64,000 nucleotides of DNA from Dendrophyllia cribrosa (GCA_024195265.1 JAJLRJ010000014.1:21427480-21491479); one strand, 5' to 3'. Positions 1 through 11,217 are shown, numbered from the stretch's first letter. The notes: generated by a model not told the origin, from the sequence alone. Program-made: numbers and translations.

Positions 1-29
1 TATGGATAGTTTCCCGGCCGCAAAAGAAT

Positions 30-529
30 NNNNNNNNNNNNNNNNNNNNNNNNNNNNNNNNNNNNNNNNNNNNNNNNNNNNNNNNNNNNNNNNNNNNNNN
101 NNNNNNNNNNNNNNNNNNNNNNNNNNNNNNNNNNNNNNNNNNNNNNNNNNNNNNNNNNNNNNNNNNNNNNNNNNNNNNNNNNNNNNNNNNNNNNNNNNNN
201 NNNNNNNNNNNNNNNNNNNNNNNNNNNNNNNNNNNNNNNNNNNNNNNNNNNNNNNNNNNNNNNNNNNNNNNNNNNNNNNNNNNNNNNNNNNNNNNNNNNN
301 NNNNNNNNNNNNNNNNNNNNNNNNNNNNNNNNNNNNNNNNNNNNNNNNNNNNNNNNNNNNNNNNNNNNNNNNNNNNNNNNNNNNNNNNNNNNNNNNNNNN
401 NNNNNNNNNNNNNNNNNNNNNNNNNNNNNNNNNNNNNNNNNNNNNNNNNNNNNNNNNNNNNNNNNNNNNNNNNNNNNNNNNNNNNNNNNNNNNNNNNNNN
501 NNNNNNNNNNNNNNNNNNNNNNNNNNNNN
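30..529. other. Assembly gap (500 N)
   Basis: Exactly 500 unknown bases, the usual size of a scaffold gap of unknown length. It abuts the tandem array that follows, so the array is probably what broke the assembly. Open frames running across it have no meaning. Confidence 0.98.
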
Positions 530-3290
530 AATATCTTTCTATGTGGCAAATTTAGATTCAGTTCTATTCCGTTTGTAAAAGTTATTACGAATAAACCGTT
601 TTTTCCTGGTCAAATCCCTTGACCCAGGCCTTAAACTACTTGCGGCCGCCGCCGCGGTCGTCGTCATAGCCGTCGTAGTCGTCATAGTCGTCATCGTCGT
701 CGTCATAGTGGTCATCCTCATAGTCATAGTCGTCATAGTTGTCATAGTCGTCGGCATAGTCGTCATAGTCGTCGTCATAGTCGTTGTCATAGTCGTCATC
801 GTCATAGTCGTCGTCATCGTCATAGTCGTCGTCATAGTCGTCATAGTCGTCATAGTCGTCATAGTCGTCGTCATAGTCGTCATCGTCATAGTCGTCGTCA
901 TAGTGGTCATAGTCGTCGTCATAGTCGTCAATGTCGTCATAGTCGTCGTCATAGTCGTCGTGATCTGCATCAGAAAAGCATTTTTATTTGATGCTTTCTC
1001 TTAAATCCGTCACCAACACCAATTCGTCAAATATTTAATTAAATATCTATTTTAAGAAAAATGGCCACGTGACATGTCACATGTCACGAGCCGCGCTCGT
1101 ATAAATAGGTCAGTTCGCGGCTTACATAAGCCGCGGCTTGTGTAAGCCGCGTCTTAAAATCTCTCGTATAAATGGCCCTAATATCTTTCTATGTGCCAAA
1201 TTTGGATTCAGATCCAAACCATTTGTAAAAGTTACTGCGAATAAAAAGTTTTTTCTTGGTTAAAGCCCTTGACCCAAGCGTTAAACTACTTGTCGTCGTC
1301 ATAGTCGTCATCATCGTCGTCATAGTCGTCATCGTCATAGTCGTCGTCATAGTCGTCATAGTCATCATAGTCGTCATCGTCGTCGTCATAGTCGTCATCG
1401 TCGTCGTCATAGTCGTCATCGTCAAAGTCGTCGTCATAGTCGTCGTCATAGTCGTCGTCATCATCGTCTTCATAGTCGTCATAGTCGTCGTCATAGTCGT
1501 CATCATAGTCGTCGTAGTCGTCGTCATAGTCGTCAAAGTCGTCATAGTCGTCGTCATAGTCGTGGTGATCTGCATCAGAAAAGCATTTTTATTTGATGTT
1601 TTCTCTTAAACCCGTAACCCGCCGTCGTCGTCACAGTCGTCGTCATAGCCGTCTTCGTCATAGCCGTCGTCGTCATAGTCGTCGTCGTCGTCACCGTCGA
1701 CACTATATTCGTCGTCATACTCGTCATAGTCGTCATCATCGTCGTCGTCGTCATAGTCGTCATCGTCGTCGTCATAGTCGTCATCGCTGTCGTCATAGTC
1801 GTCATCGTCATAGTCCTCGTCATAGTCGTCGTCATAGTCGTCATAGTCGTCGTCATAGTCGACATAGTCGTCATCATAGTCGTCGTCATAGTCGTCATCG
1901 TCGTCGTCATAGTGGTCATCCTCATAGTCATAGTCGTCATAGTCGTCGTCATAGTCGTCGTTGTCATAGCCGTCGTCGTCATAGCTGTTGTCGTCATAGT
2001 CGTCGCCGTCATAGTCGTCGTCATAGTCGTCGTCATTGTCGTCGTCATAGTCGTCATAGCCGTCGTCATAGTCGACGTCATAGTCGTCATAGTCGTCGTC
2101 ATAATCGTCATTGTCGTCGTCATACTCGTCATAGTCGTCAAAGTCGTTATAGTCGTCGTCATACTCGTCACCGTCATAGTCGTTGTCATAGTCGTCATAG
2201 TCGTCATAGTTGTCATAGTCGTCGTCATAGTCGTCGTCATAGTCGTCATAGTCGTTGTCATAGTCCTCGTCATAGTCGTCGTCATAGTCGTCGTGATAGT
2301 CGTCGTGATAGTCGTCGTCATAGTCGTCGTCATAGTCGTCGTCATAGTCGTCATCGCCGTCATCATAGTGGTCGTCGTCATAGTCGTCATGGTCGTCGTG
2401 AGAGTCGTCATAGTCGTCGTCATAGTCGTGGTGATCTGCATCAGAAAAGCATTTTTATTTGATGTTTTCTCTTAAATCCGTCACCAATTCGTCAAATATT
2501 TGCTATTTTCAGAAAAATGGGCACGTGACATGTCACGTGACCTATGCCGAAGCTTATTATACTTAAGAATGTTAAGGACGATAATATCTTTCTATGTGCC
2601 AAATTTGGTTTCCGTTCCATTCCGTTTGTAAAAGTTACTACGAATAAACCGTTTTTTCCTGGTTAAAGCCCTTGACCCAGGCCTTAAACTACTTGTCGTC
2701 GTCATAGTCGTCATCCTCATAGTCGTCGTCATAGTCGTCATATTCGTCATAGACCCAGGCCTTAAACTACTTTTGGCCGCTGCCGCCGTCGTTTTCATAG
2801 TCGTCGTCGTCATAGCCGTCGTCGTCGTCATAGTCGTCATCGTCGTCGTCTTAGTGGTCATCCTCATTGTCATAGTCGTCATGGTCGTCGTCATCGTCAT
2901 AGTCGTCGTCATAGTCGTCATCGTCATAGTCGTCGTCTTCGTCAAAGTCGTCGTCATAGTCGTTATAGTCGTCGTCATAGTCGTCAAAGTCGTCATAGTC
3001 GTCGTCATAGTCGTCGTGATCTGCATCAGAAAAGCATTTTTATTTTATGTTTTCTCTTAAACCCGTCACCAATTCTTCAAATATTTGCTATTTTAAGAAA
3101 AATGGCTACGTGACATGTCACGTGACCTATGCCGAAGCTTATTATACTTAAAAATGTTAAGGACGATAATATCTTTCTATGTGCCAAATTTAGATTCAGT
3201 TCTATTCCGTTTGTAAAAGTTATTACGAATAAACCGTTTTTTCCTGGTCAAAGCCCTTGACCGAGGCCTTAAACTACTTGTGGATGGGTG
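530..3290. repeat. Nested tandem repeat: long units each holding a GTC/ATA triplet array
   Basis: A unique-looking lead block (starting AATATCTTTCTATGTG) recurs at about 530, 1180, 2583 and 3168. In the first three copies it is followed by a variable array of GTC and ATA triplets, then a tail beginning TGATCTGCATCAGAAAAGC and an AT-rich spacer. The second unit holds two arrays (to about 1567 and to about 2430). The fourth copy breaks off near 3280. Because the arrays are made only of triplets, some frames on both strands stay open for hundreds of bases (poly Met-Thr, Val-Ile or Arg-His-Ser). These are arithmetic artefacts, not genes. Spacers in units 1 and 3 carry an ACATGTCAC palindrome with CACGTG boxes. 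Confidence 0.93.
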
Positions 3291-3511
3291 TGGCTCAAAA
3301 GAAGTTTTACCCCTAAGAGGTACATATTCCAATTCAAAACAACAGACGCGACGGTATATTCTGTCATATTTTGTTGGCTCAATACCCTAAAAGGTACTGC
3401 GATAATTCTAACGGTGGTCATTTTAGATTTTCGTACCCTAAGCGGTACCAAACTACAAATTTTGACCCCTAAAGGGTACGACGAGCACCCCCGTCATTTT
3501 TATATGGGAAT

Positions 3512-3540
<29 letters not shown>
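3275..3540. repeat. Dispersed repeat with CCCTAA..GGTAC motifs and a poly-C tract
   Basis: Four spaced motifs of the type CCCTAAgaGGTAC (about 3310, 3389, 3439, 3467) are followed by an uninterrupted run of about 30 C. It looks like a low-complexity repeat boundary. The homopolymer length is unlikely to be exact in the assembly. Confidence 0.6.
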
Positions 3541-3542
<2 letters not shown>

Positions 3543-3552
3543 GATAACATCA

Positions 3553-3745
3553 TGGTCAGACCATCTTGGTCTTTCGTTCTATTATGGAGGAAAATAACAA
3601 GGAAGGAAGATAAGACTACAGAAAATTACCCTGAAAAGGAAGACATTTCTACGAAGTTAAACTTGCCTTATAAGTTCCAGTATGCACTGACAGAATTGAA
3701 GCTGAAGAGAGGAATTCGATTCGTCGTTCATTGTTAACATTGTAT
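3553..3745 (+). pseudogene. Decayed 5' fragment of the receptor gene (third copy)
   Basis: The stretch aligns by eye with the 5' leader and first codons of the receptor copies at 11458-11665 and 19400-19607. Shared blocks include GGTCAGACCATCTTGGTC, AAGATAAGACTACAG, CCCTGAAAAGGAA and the start region around GAAGCTGAAGA and GAATTCGATTCGTCG. The start codon is lost (ACTGACAG for ACAATGGCAG). There are small deletions and the match stops near 3745, just before unit A begins. It is an older, truncated member of the same tandem receptor series. Confidence 0.8.
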
Positions 3746-4271
3746 ACTATTTTGATAAGTTCAGTGCGTTATTCTGTCTTTAAACGCGCGTTTGGGGGTA
3801 ATTCATGATACTCAGCTACCATATTTTATTCCAAAATTAGTCTTAAATTAGTCTCAATTTAGAACTAGCAGAAATGTTTTGTCAATTTTATTTCCTGTGT
3901 GTATTCACAGCGTGTTTCCTTTTGTTTTTTGGTCAGTTTGAAATGGTTGAAAATTGCGTATTGGGTCGGGTTTTTGAACAAACCCAGCAAGTGAGCCAAT
4001 ACAATTAGCTATTATTTGCATATCTAGTCGGGTGGTATTAACAGGATAAATTTAAATTTGTAAAGAAAACAACGGTTTGGGATTCCAAAAGGTGGTCGTT
4101 GTTCGCATTAACGGGGTGGAGTTTTAATTTGTTAAGTCATATTAACAAAGATGCACGATTTACTTATTTTGCCATGCTCTTTTAAGTTTGTTTTGTGCTT
4201 TGTCATATATTTATGATTAACATTTCAGCTGCAAGTGAATTATTTCTATTGCAAATCTAGTTATCAGTTTA

Positions 4272-4329
4272 GGGACCGGTCATTATTTATCGCCTGGGGG
4301 GGGGGGGGGGGGGGGGGGTCGGAGTATTT
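4272..4329 (+). repeat. Left terminal inverted repeat of the 7 kb element
   Basis: Begins GGGACCGGTCATTATTTATC, then CGCCT, a run of 23 G, then TCGGAGTATTT. Its complement ends the element at 11260. The G run is 23 here and 8 at the other end, so only the homopolymer differs. Confidence 0.95.
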
Positions 4330-4645
4330 AGGGGGGGATCACATGGTTTTTTGAAGACCTTAAGGGGGGATCAGCCGTAATTGACAAGCATAATGGGGGG
4401 GGGATCAGACCAAAAAAAGGAATTTTAGGTCTCGGCGGGACCCCGGGTGAGTGCATTTGCTGGGACTCCAACCATATATTCAAGACCACGTTCAGTTGTA
4501 TTTTGTATTATATTAACTTTATTCTAGCCCAAACACAAAACCCAAACCCTTTTACAGACCCTCCATTTTGAAAAAAAGTATCACTATCGTAGTCTAACAT
4601 ACACGTTTTTATTCAGGCACGATCTATTGAAATTAGAAAGGTAAT
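4330..4645. other. Left subterminal region with GGGGGGATC repeats
   Basis: Three copies of a G-run followed by ATCA occur at about 4331, 4366 and 4397. The rest is AT-rich 3' flank of the minus-strand gene. An AATAAA lies on the minus strand near 4606-4612, and another overlaps the stop codon at 4646. Subterminal repeats of this sort are commonly transposase binding sites; that role is inferred. Confidence 0.6.
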
Positions 4646-6120
4646 TTATTTTGGTGTGGCTGTATCTTGGTCCGCTTCCCTGTCAGAATCTTCGGCAGCC
4701 CTCTCCACTGGCTCTTGCACAATCTCCTCGTCAGATTCATCGGAATCCTCGCCCGAACTTGACCCTTTTTCAGCACCATTACTGCTATTCTCTTCCTTCA
4801 TTCTGGCCACTACCACTTTCAAATTGCGTGCCAGCTCCGTTTCAAACACGCCTCTTTCCAAAAGCCATTGCAGGGGATCCAGGTGAAGACGCTTGACAAA
4901 TCTCGCAGTGAATCCTGCATTAATACTTGAGACACATTTGTAGGTATTCTTTTCGAGTGAATCAAAAACCTCTCTAGCTACCTCTTTTGAGGTAAGTTTT
5001 TCTAGGAGAATTGCTGCTCGCTGACGTAACCTTTTCTCCTTGATTTTTTTCACTTTTCTCTTGTTTTCTTTTTTTCTTCGGGATTGGCCGTTGGTCCCCA
5101 TGGGAGATGGAAACTTTCTTTTCAAGCTCATGAGGGTGGTCGTGAGCTCATTGGAGGCTTTCTGCAGCTCTTGGTGTATGGCCTTCACTTGCTCTTGAGC
5201 TTCCTGGAAATATTTAAGCTCATCACTTGCAAACGGCCTTAAGGTATGATCTTCCGTATAAAGGTTCTTTCGTCTGTTGTCGATAAATGAGAGCAAATCG
5301 GATGCTGAATTAAAGGCCTCATTGACAGTGGTCAAGGAGGACTCACACTTCGCGACATCACCACTGCCCTTACATCCATCCACGCCTGACATGAACTTCC
5401 TGATGTTTTGGCACACTCCCCAATTCTCGTTTCTAAGCAAGTTGTTTTCTTTTTCGGAAAGGGCTTTTATCTTTGTGTTCAACTGCCAACGCATTTGCTG
5501 TTGCTTGAGGAGATACTGTTTGAAACCGGCTTGTTTACTCGCGAATGAAGATTCATAAATCTGCGGTACAACACTATTGTAGAATTTCAGCCTTTCTGTG
5601 TGTGGGTTGGGAAGAAGATATTTTTCCCACGGCTCCTTTTCTGGTGCTGAGTCGTTCCTCAGGACTTGTAGCTGCCCGGAGCGTCCAAATGACAAAATCG
5701 CCTGCTTGCGCTTCTTGGGGGCACTGGCGGACGTAACACCTACCGATCACATTATAAATGTTTCAGTGTTAAGGATTGCGTTACATATTATGCACCATGT
5801 TGCCTTTTATACGTTTTTTGTTCATGACTGGTTTGAAGCACAAGCCAATTATTTTATAGAGACCTTCAAAATAATCATCTAAGAAACGATAACTCCATAC
5901 GTTCACTGCTTGTTCCTCTTTGCTTTGAGTCGCCTTGTATCTGTGCGAAGAAACGCCTCAGACGGCGAGTTTGTATCTTCGTTAGTCCAATGTCTCGTTC
6001 AAGAGTTTCGTCATCAACGTCCAGGAAATGCTCGACCTTTGCAACACCAATTTGTTTAAAATTGTCTGTGTAATTGCTCAAGTCAGCTTTTGTTAAAAGA
6101 TAGTCAATTTCTTTATCCAT
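4646..6120 (-). CDS. SAM-domain, NLS-bearing companion protein of the 7 kb element (437 aa, two exons)
   Basis: Proposed exons are 6120-5901 and 5739-4646. They join in frame through a 161 bp GT-AG intron (donor GTATGG, acceptor CGGTAG), with an Arg codon split across the junction. Residues about 5-68 resemble a sterile alpha motif (IDYLLTKADLSNYTDNF, then VDDETLERDIGL and RRLRRFF), a protein-protein interaction fold. Exon 2 begins with PKKRK (residues 81-85), a classical nuclear signal. A helical, probably coiled-coil middle follows, then a second basic block rich in RRKKENKRK and a Ser/Asp/Glu-rich tail. Without the splice, exon 2 has no ATG near its start (only TTG), which supports the two-exon model. 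A role in transposase assembly or DNA binding is inferred only; no catalytic motif is visible. Confidence 0.75.
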
Positions 6121-6333
6121 TGAAAAGGCTTATAATGAAAGGAAATCAGCGCAATTTTAACGAGTTCTGTGCCCACGTTTCGGCTAAATATAGGTTTTAT
6201 ATGTTAATATGTAAATAATAAAGTTAAAGTTAATATGTCACAACGATGTAATAGTACGTCCCAACAATAAAGCGTTATTAAGCGCGCTGAGAAGATTTCC
6301 GACATTGATTTCCGACATTGTAATTGAGCAAGA
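6121..6333. promoter_or_regulatory. Compact bidirectional promoter region of the 7 kb element
   Basis: Only 213 bp separate the start codons of the two divergent genes. The interval is AT-rich with TATA-like stretches (CTAAATATAGG near 6183 and TAAATAATAAAG near 6212). Any promoter here must serve both strands, which would give coordinated expression. No specific factor site is claimed. Confidence 0.5.
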
Positions 6334-9300
6334 ATGGAAGATATGACAGAAAAGCTTAGCAATCTGGACGAAAAAGGTGATCAGCTTGGAAAGCATTTGG
6401 ATTTTAGCGATGAAAGTACCCATAAGCGATGCCATAATGAAAAGCGAAGCGAGCGAAGGGCGAGAACTGAGCGGCTTGTATCAGATATCGACAATGACCA
6501 GGTAAAGAAATGATGGCTTTGCAGTCTTTCTAAAAATATAAAAGCTAGTAAATGTTGTCTGACGTTTCGATGTTACTAAAATCATTATGAAGGAAAACGG
6601 GGCAATTTCTTGGTGATACTGGTTCATTATTTTACGCTCAAACTAGTGGGAAATAAAACAATAGAGTATACATGCACAAGTATAAGTAATCATTAACACT
6701 GAAACGTCGAAACGACGCGGACATTAATTCTTTGTATTAGAGACTGCAAATCCTGGTATTTGTGGTCACTATAATTTAGATAGGGTTATTCCCATCTGAA
6801 AGACTATAATTTGCAGATCAGAGGTATTTAACTATGCTTACAATTATTAAATACAATAAAATTAAAACGGAAATGTAGAACGTGACGCAAGCGAAGCGAG
6901 CGGACGAAAAAAATGTGGGGGGCTCCCTCATGCGTGCGTCAAATGCAGACTATAAACCAGCAGACTTACGAGAAGTTGACGCGATTTAAATTATCGCAAA
7001 GTGAAGGAAAATACTTTCTAATAAAATAAATAAATGCGAAAGGTGTGTTTTTTTAAATTTCAAACTGATGAAGAAAATTAACGCGGCGTTATAAAGAAAC
7101 GGACCTTGTAGAGAAACCCAAACTCAAACGAATACAACGAACCGGTGGATCTCCACCATGATAAAACAATACAATGCTAAAAGAATCCAAATTAATTATG
7201 GAGAACTAACCGCCAGCACCCTATAACCTGGGCCCAGTTGTTCAAAGGGTGGAAAACGCTATCCACCGGATAAATCACTATCCAGTAGCCTGCGTCGCAA
7301 ACTGAATGCACCGGTCAATACGGGATTTCGTTTCAGGATAAATTGCAGGAAAAGTAAAAAGAAAATGTGCCAATTAGGGTACAAAAGAGGGGAGAATTTT
7401 ATAGCGAGACCGTACCGCGCCAACGCTTATCGTGGCTCAAGGTTTCGCCGCTCGCTATTAGGTGTCCATCGCGTCACGCGTAGTCTAGTCTGCTGTTGTT
7501 GCACACCTATACTTTCCTGATATTTTCCAAGAAATATGAAAGAAAATTGTATCTGGGTGAATCGTTAAGATACATTCCTCAAGCCCATAGATGTAGTAAA
7601 ACTGTTAGTTTCTCGATCTAAGACGAAGTCACCTTTTAACTACTTCAGGGAAAAAAGAGAATGGAGATTGTAGCATCGCAACAAAGCTGCACCCTAGAGC
7701 AAAATAGGGGTGTTATAGAAGAAGAATTATCGAGAGCAATTTCAGAGGAAAAGAAGCACAAGTTTCAAGGTCTGCTCTATGTCTTCGATCAACTATTTCT
7801 TCCGGTGCAAGATGCCAATGCTAAGACAAGAATTAGGTCTTCAATACCCTTTCAAGAAGCATTAGAGTACTTTCTTGCGTTTCAACCTCATCACTCTGGG
7901 GCACCGTCAAAATATCAGAGAGTTGCCTTTCGCGAAGCTCTACTTCATGAAAAACATGGTCTCAGGATCAATATCATTCGTATAAGTGAGGGTTTTGAGT
8001 ATGTCGCGCTACGTCCTGACGAAGTCGACTTAGAGTCATTCCTTTTGGATATTTTTAGTGCTTGTAGTACTAAAAGTGGACATAGTGCTCTTGTTCTCGA
8101 TAAGGAAACCCTGCAAGGTATCGTTACTACTATGGACTCAGAATGGGATAAAATTTGTCTTAGAGTTATATTGCGATCTATATTCTCTAGAGAAGAAATG
8201 ACAGCCCTAGGCTTCGATCCTGACAATCTTCCGTCTATGACGGAGAGAGTTAAATTCGTTGTTGAAGAGGTAAAAAATGCTAATGAGGCAGCAGACGACC
8301 TCGTTAGGTTGCGTTTAAATTCCAAGAAGGAAAAGCTGGAGAAGGAGATAAAAGAGAAGGAAAACCTTCTTCAAAAGAAAACAAATATTTGGTCATCCAA
8401 AACGTTAGAAGAAATCCAAAGCGAAGTACAAAAACTCAAGGAAAAAGTTGAAGACACGGAGGGGCTTCTTCACAGCGAGCCCACCGAAAGCAATTATCAG
8501 AGAAAACGCCAAATGCTCAAGCGCCAAGCTTCAAGCCTTATCGAATGTAATCGACTGAAGAGGCGAAAGTTGTCAAACCAAGGTCCGAAGCCAAAGCTAG
8601 ATGAGGAAGATGAAGACTTCATTGCAAAGGCAATTGAGGATAAATCATCCTATCATGGTAGACGGCATGATACGGTCCTCTATACCGGCCAGAGGGTGAA
8701 GAAGAAAAACCTTCTTTCAATTGCCAACTACCGACTAGCTCAACGTGGGAAGAAATTAATTCAATCCGCTACAACAGTATACAACAGGGCGAGACCGAGA
8801 AACAAAAGAAGTCTCCAAGCGAAGCGCCATTGTGGCAAAGGCCTATTCTGTTGGAAAAAGCCACCAAAAGGCGAAGAAAACACAAACGAAAACACTCACT
8901 ACCAACGAGCTCATGTAAAAAACATAAAAAGACGGTTCTGGGGTGTCAGAAATTCCAGCGCGAGAAAGTTTTGTTTCATGAGAAGCACTGATGACAAGGC
9001 TTACCTTAGACCAGGTACATCTGAAGGTTTTGACAAAGCCAGAAATCTTAGGATCTTAACATTATCAGATCACACTAAAGCAAGGAAGTTGCCAAAGTAC
9101 GACTGGCCTGAGAAAATGGTATATGTGACCCCGGGTTCTCACCGTGTTTTCACGAAGTCAAGTGTAATGAATGAAACTGAAGAGAAGCTGATAACTGAGG
9201 ACGATCGCCACTATGTATTTGTCCGTCCCAAAGCAATAGTGGGATCGTCAGGAACTGTATGGGCCAGCGAAACGGTTCGTTTGCGACATGAGGATCCATC

Positions 9301-11050
9301 AGCTTTTGAAGTTGACGAACCGACACCTGGCAGTCCACAGTACTCACTGGGATTTCGTAAATGCTGCGCGCGACTACATGATGACCTCTTTCTTTATTAT
9401 GATATGACAGAGTCAGATGACCTAGACAAAATATCCGGAGAAACAGAAAGTAACTGTAAATTCTTCACTTACGAAAAAGAGAGAGCAGAACACTTGAAAT
9501 TAAGGATTGACAATTTGTTGCAGTTTTGCGAAGACACAGAAATGTCAGAGCACAATAGGGCTCTGTTTGCTAGTCAGATAATACCAGTCACGAAACGCAT
9601 TTTAGATGCCATTGATGATCTGTTTAAAGAGGAAGTCGATTTCATGGAAAAAGATGCGAGAAAGGACAGGATTTTAAGGGTAACCAGTTCATGTAAACAT
9701 GGTCTTGAAGTTCTCGGAGATCTCTGCCTTCCACCTGTAAAGCCACGATGGGCTGACCTTACAGATGCTGGTCCGGGCGTAGGAGTTTCCAACTACGAAG
9801 TTAGATTTCGAGACGCCGAGTTAGCAAGGGTTCACAATTCCGATTATAGAGTGCGATGTCATCGTTCGAGGGGCGACAGCGGGCAAGGTGAAGCCGAAAG
9901 GAAAAACTCGGCAATTTCTGATGCTCTTGTGGATGGCGCAACTCTAGAGTGGGAAAAATATAGGAGGTTTGAGGATCTTTCAGAAGAGGAAATCAAACAA
10001 CTGTCTCTCCAGTCATACGAAGAGTACGAAAAGAAACGGATGGAGAAAAATGCCTGGTATGTCTGTAGTCAAGTAGCCGAGAGAATTGACGATGCCCCTG
10101 TCCTTAAAGATTACATCAAAAGCAAACTAAGCGAGTCCCCTGATGAATTATTCTTTTTCAATTCTGTTTACCTCGACAACTATCGGGGTCCATCAGAACG
10201 AAACAAAGAGCAAGCGCCCGGTGCAGCATACTTCCGAAAGATCGAATCGTTTATGGAAGATCACTATATTCGTGGAGAACTTTTTATGGAATTCTGTCGT
10301 GATGCCTGTAAAGAGTCAAGAGAAGAAAGTTCCAATCTCTGTTCTTGGTGCTCAAAAAATAGATGGGTCGGTCCAGAAACGGAGAGAATTCCGCAACCTG
10401 TACCAGACTCAAACAATCCTGGACATTTCATGGATGTCTATCAGACGGAATCGACGGGCAGGACACCAGATGATTACCTTCCAAGGAAATGTATTAAAGA
10501 TCTGTACAAGAAACATTCTGGCAGTATCATAAACGATCAGGATAGCATGAAGAGCTTCTGCGCAAATTATAATGTGGAAGAGAAGCACGTCATTGCATAT
10601 GTTAATCATTTGAAGGACATTGATATCAGAAAGGACATCAGGACAAGAGCAGCTGAGGAGCGAAGAAGGCAAGAGGCCGAAAGAACGTACAAGGACTTTC
10701 AATGGGATAACCTCATCGAGGATAACAAAGTTGAAAAGTTGCGGGTAAGAGAACTAGACCTGTATCTCAACAAGCATGGTTTGACGACTGTGGGTCGGAA
10801 ACTTGACAAAGTGAAGGCCATTCGATGTCATTATTACCGACAGAATAAAGAGACTGTGATAACAAAAGAACTGTCGAGTGATGAAGATGACGTGGAATCC
10901 GAGGATGAAGAATCCGAAAGTGAAGAGGCAGAGAGCGACGATGACTATGTTTTCGCGGATTTGGATGAACAGCCTGAGAGTGGCACTTCCGCGACAATTC
11001 AGTTCGTATCTGACGAGCAAGTATCTACCGTTGTTGTTCAAGCTCCATGA
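6334..11050 (+). CDS. Probable transposase of the 7 kb element: coiled coil, DDE-like segment, SAP domain (about 1189 aa, two exons)
   Basis: Exon 1 (6334-6501) starts at an ATG with an in-frame upstream stop and ends CAG|GTAAAG. Exon 2 (7649-11050) follows a clear acceptor (CTACTTCAG). The phases match, adding 60 residues before the Met at 7661. Residues about 281-335 are a charged coiled coil, followed by a basic patch (LKRRK). The motif TDAGPG (Asp about 762) lies 43 residues before an EAERKNS motif (Glu about 806). This is the spacing and local pattern expected of the second Asp and the Glu of an RNase H-like DDE transposase; I could not place the first Asp. A SAP DNA-binding motif (about 1082-1121, VEKLRVRELDLYLNKHGL) precedes an acidic tail. 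Cys pairs (CSWC) occur near residue 960. Function as a transposase rests on the inverted repeats plus these motifs. Confidence 0.75.
6502..7648 (+). other. Intron of the transposase gene
   Basis: This 1147 bp stretch between two in-frame exons has a GTAAAG donor and a pyrimidine-rich acceptor. I see no further open exon that preserves the phase. The copy at 6884-6912 of a GCGAAGCGAGCGGACG-like phrase resembles one in exon 1 (6438-6461) and may be chance. Confidence 0.6.
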
Positions 11051-11217
11051 GACGTAAGTACCACTATTAAAGACATCACTTGCATATTCAAAACGTTATT
11101 TGGCGGTGGCTGGGAGAAGGGGGGGATCATGAAATTTTCCACTACCGATAAGGGGGGATCTTTAAAATACTAGATACTCTACGGGGGGATCAGGTAAATG
11201 CTCCGATGTGACAACAA
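11051..11217. other. Right subterminal region with GGGGGGATC repeats
   Basis: Three copies of GGGGGGATC occur at about 11120, 11152 and 11183. They are in the same strand orientation as the three at the left end, not mirrored like the terminal repeats. An ATTAAA about 15 bases after the stop codon may be the polyadenylation signal. A GTAAGT directly after the stop resembles a donor and is probably chance. Confidence 0.6.

Noticed and set aside
2..622. Open frame at the left edge
   Set aside because: It spans the 500-base gap, so its frame and content are unknown.
539..3060. Long open frames on both strands rich in Met-Thr, Val-Ile or Arg-His-Ser
   Set aside because: They come from triplet-only repeat arrays with no stop in some frames; composition is pure repeat and differs in every unit.
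3288..3737. 149-residue open frame with a poly-Pro stretch
   Set aside because: It reads through a C homopolymer of uncertain length and into the decayed receptor leader.
4646..5695. Stand-alone 349-residue protein starting at 5695
   Set aside because: That start is TTG; in-frame codons including PKKRK continue upstream to a splice acceptor, so it is the second exon of the SAM gene.
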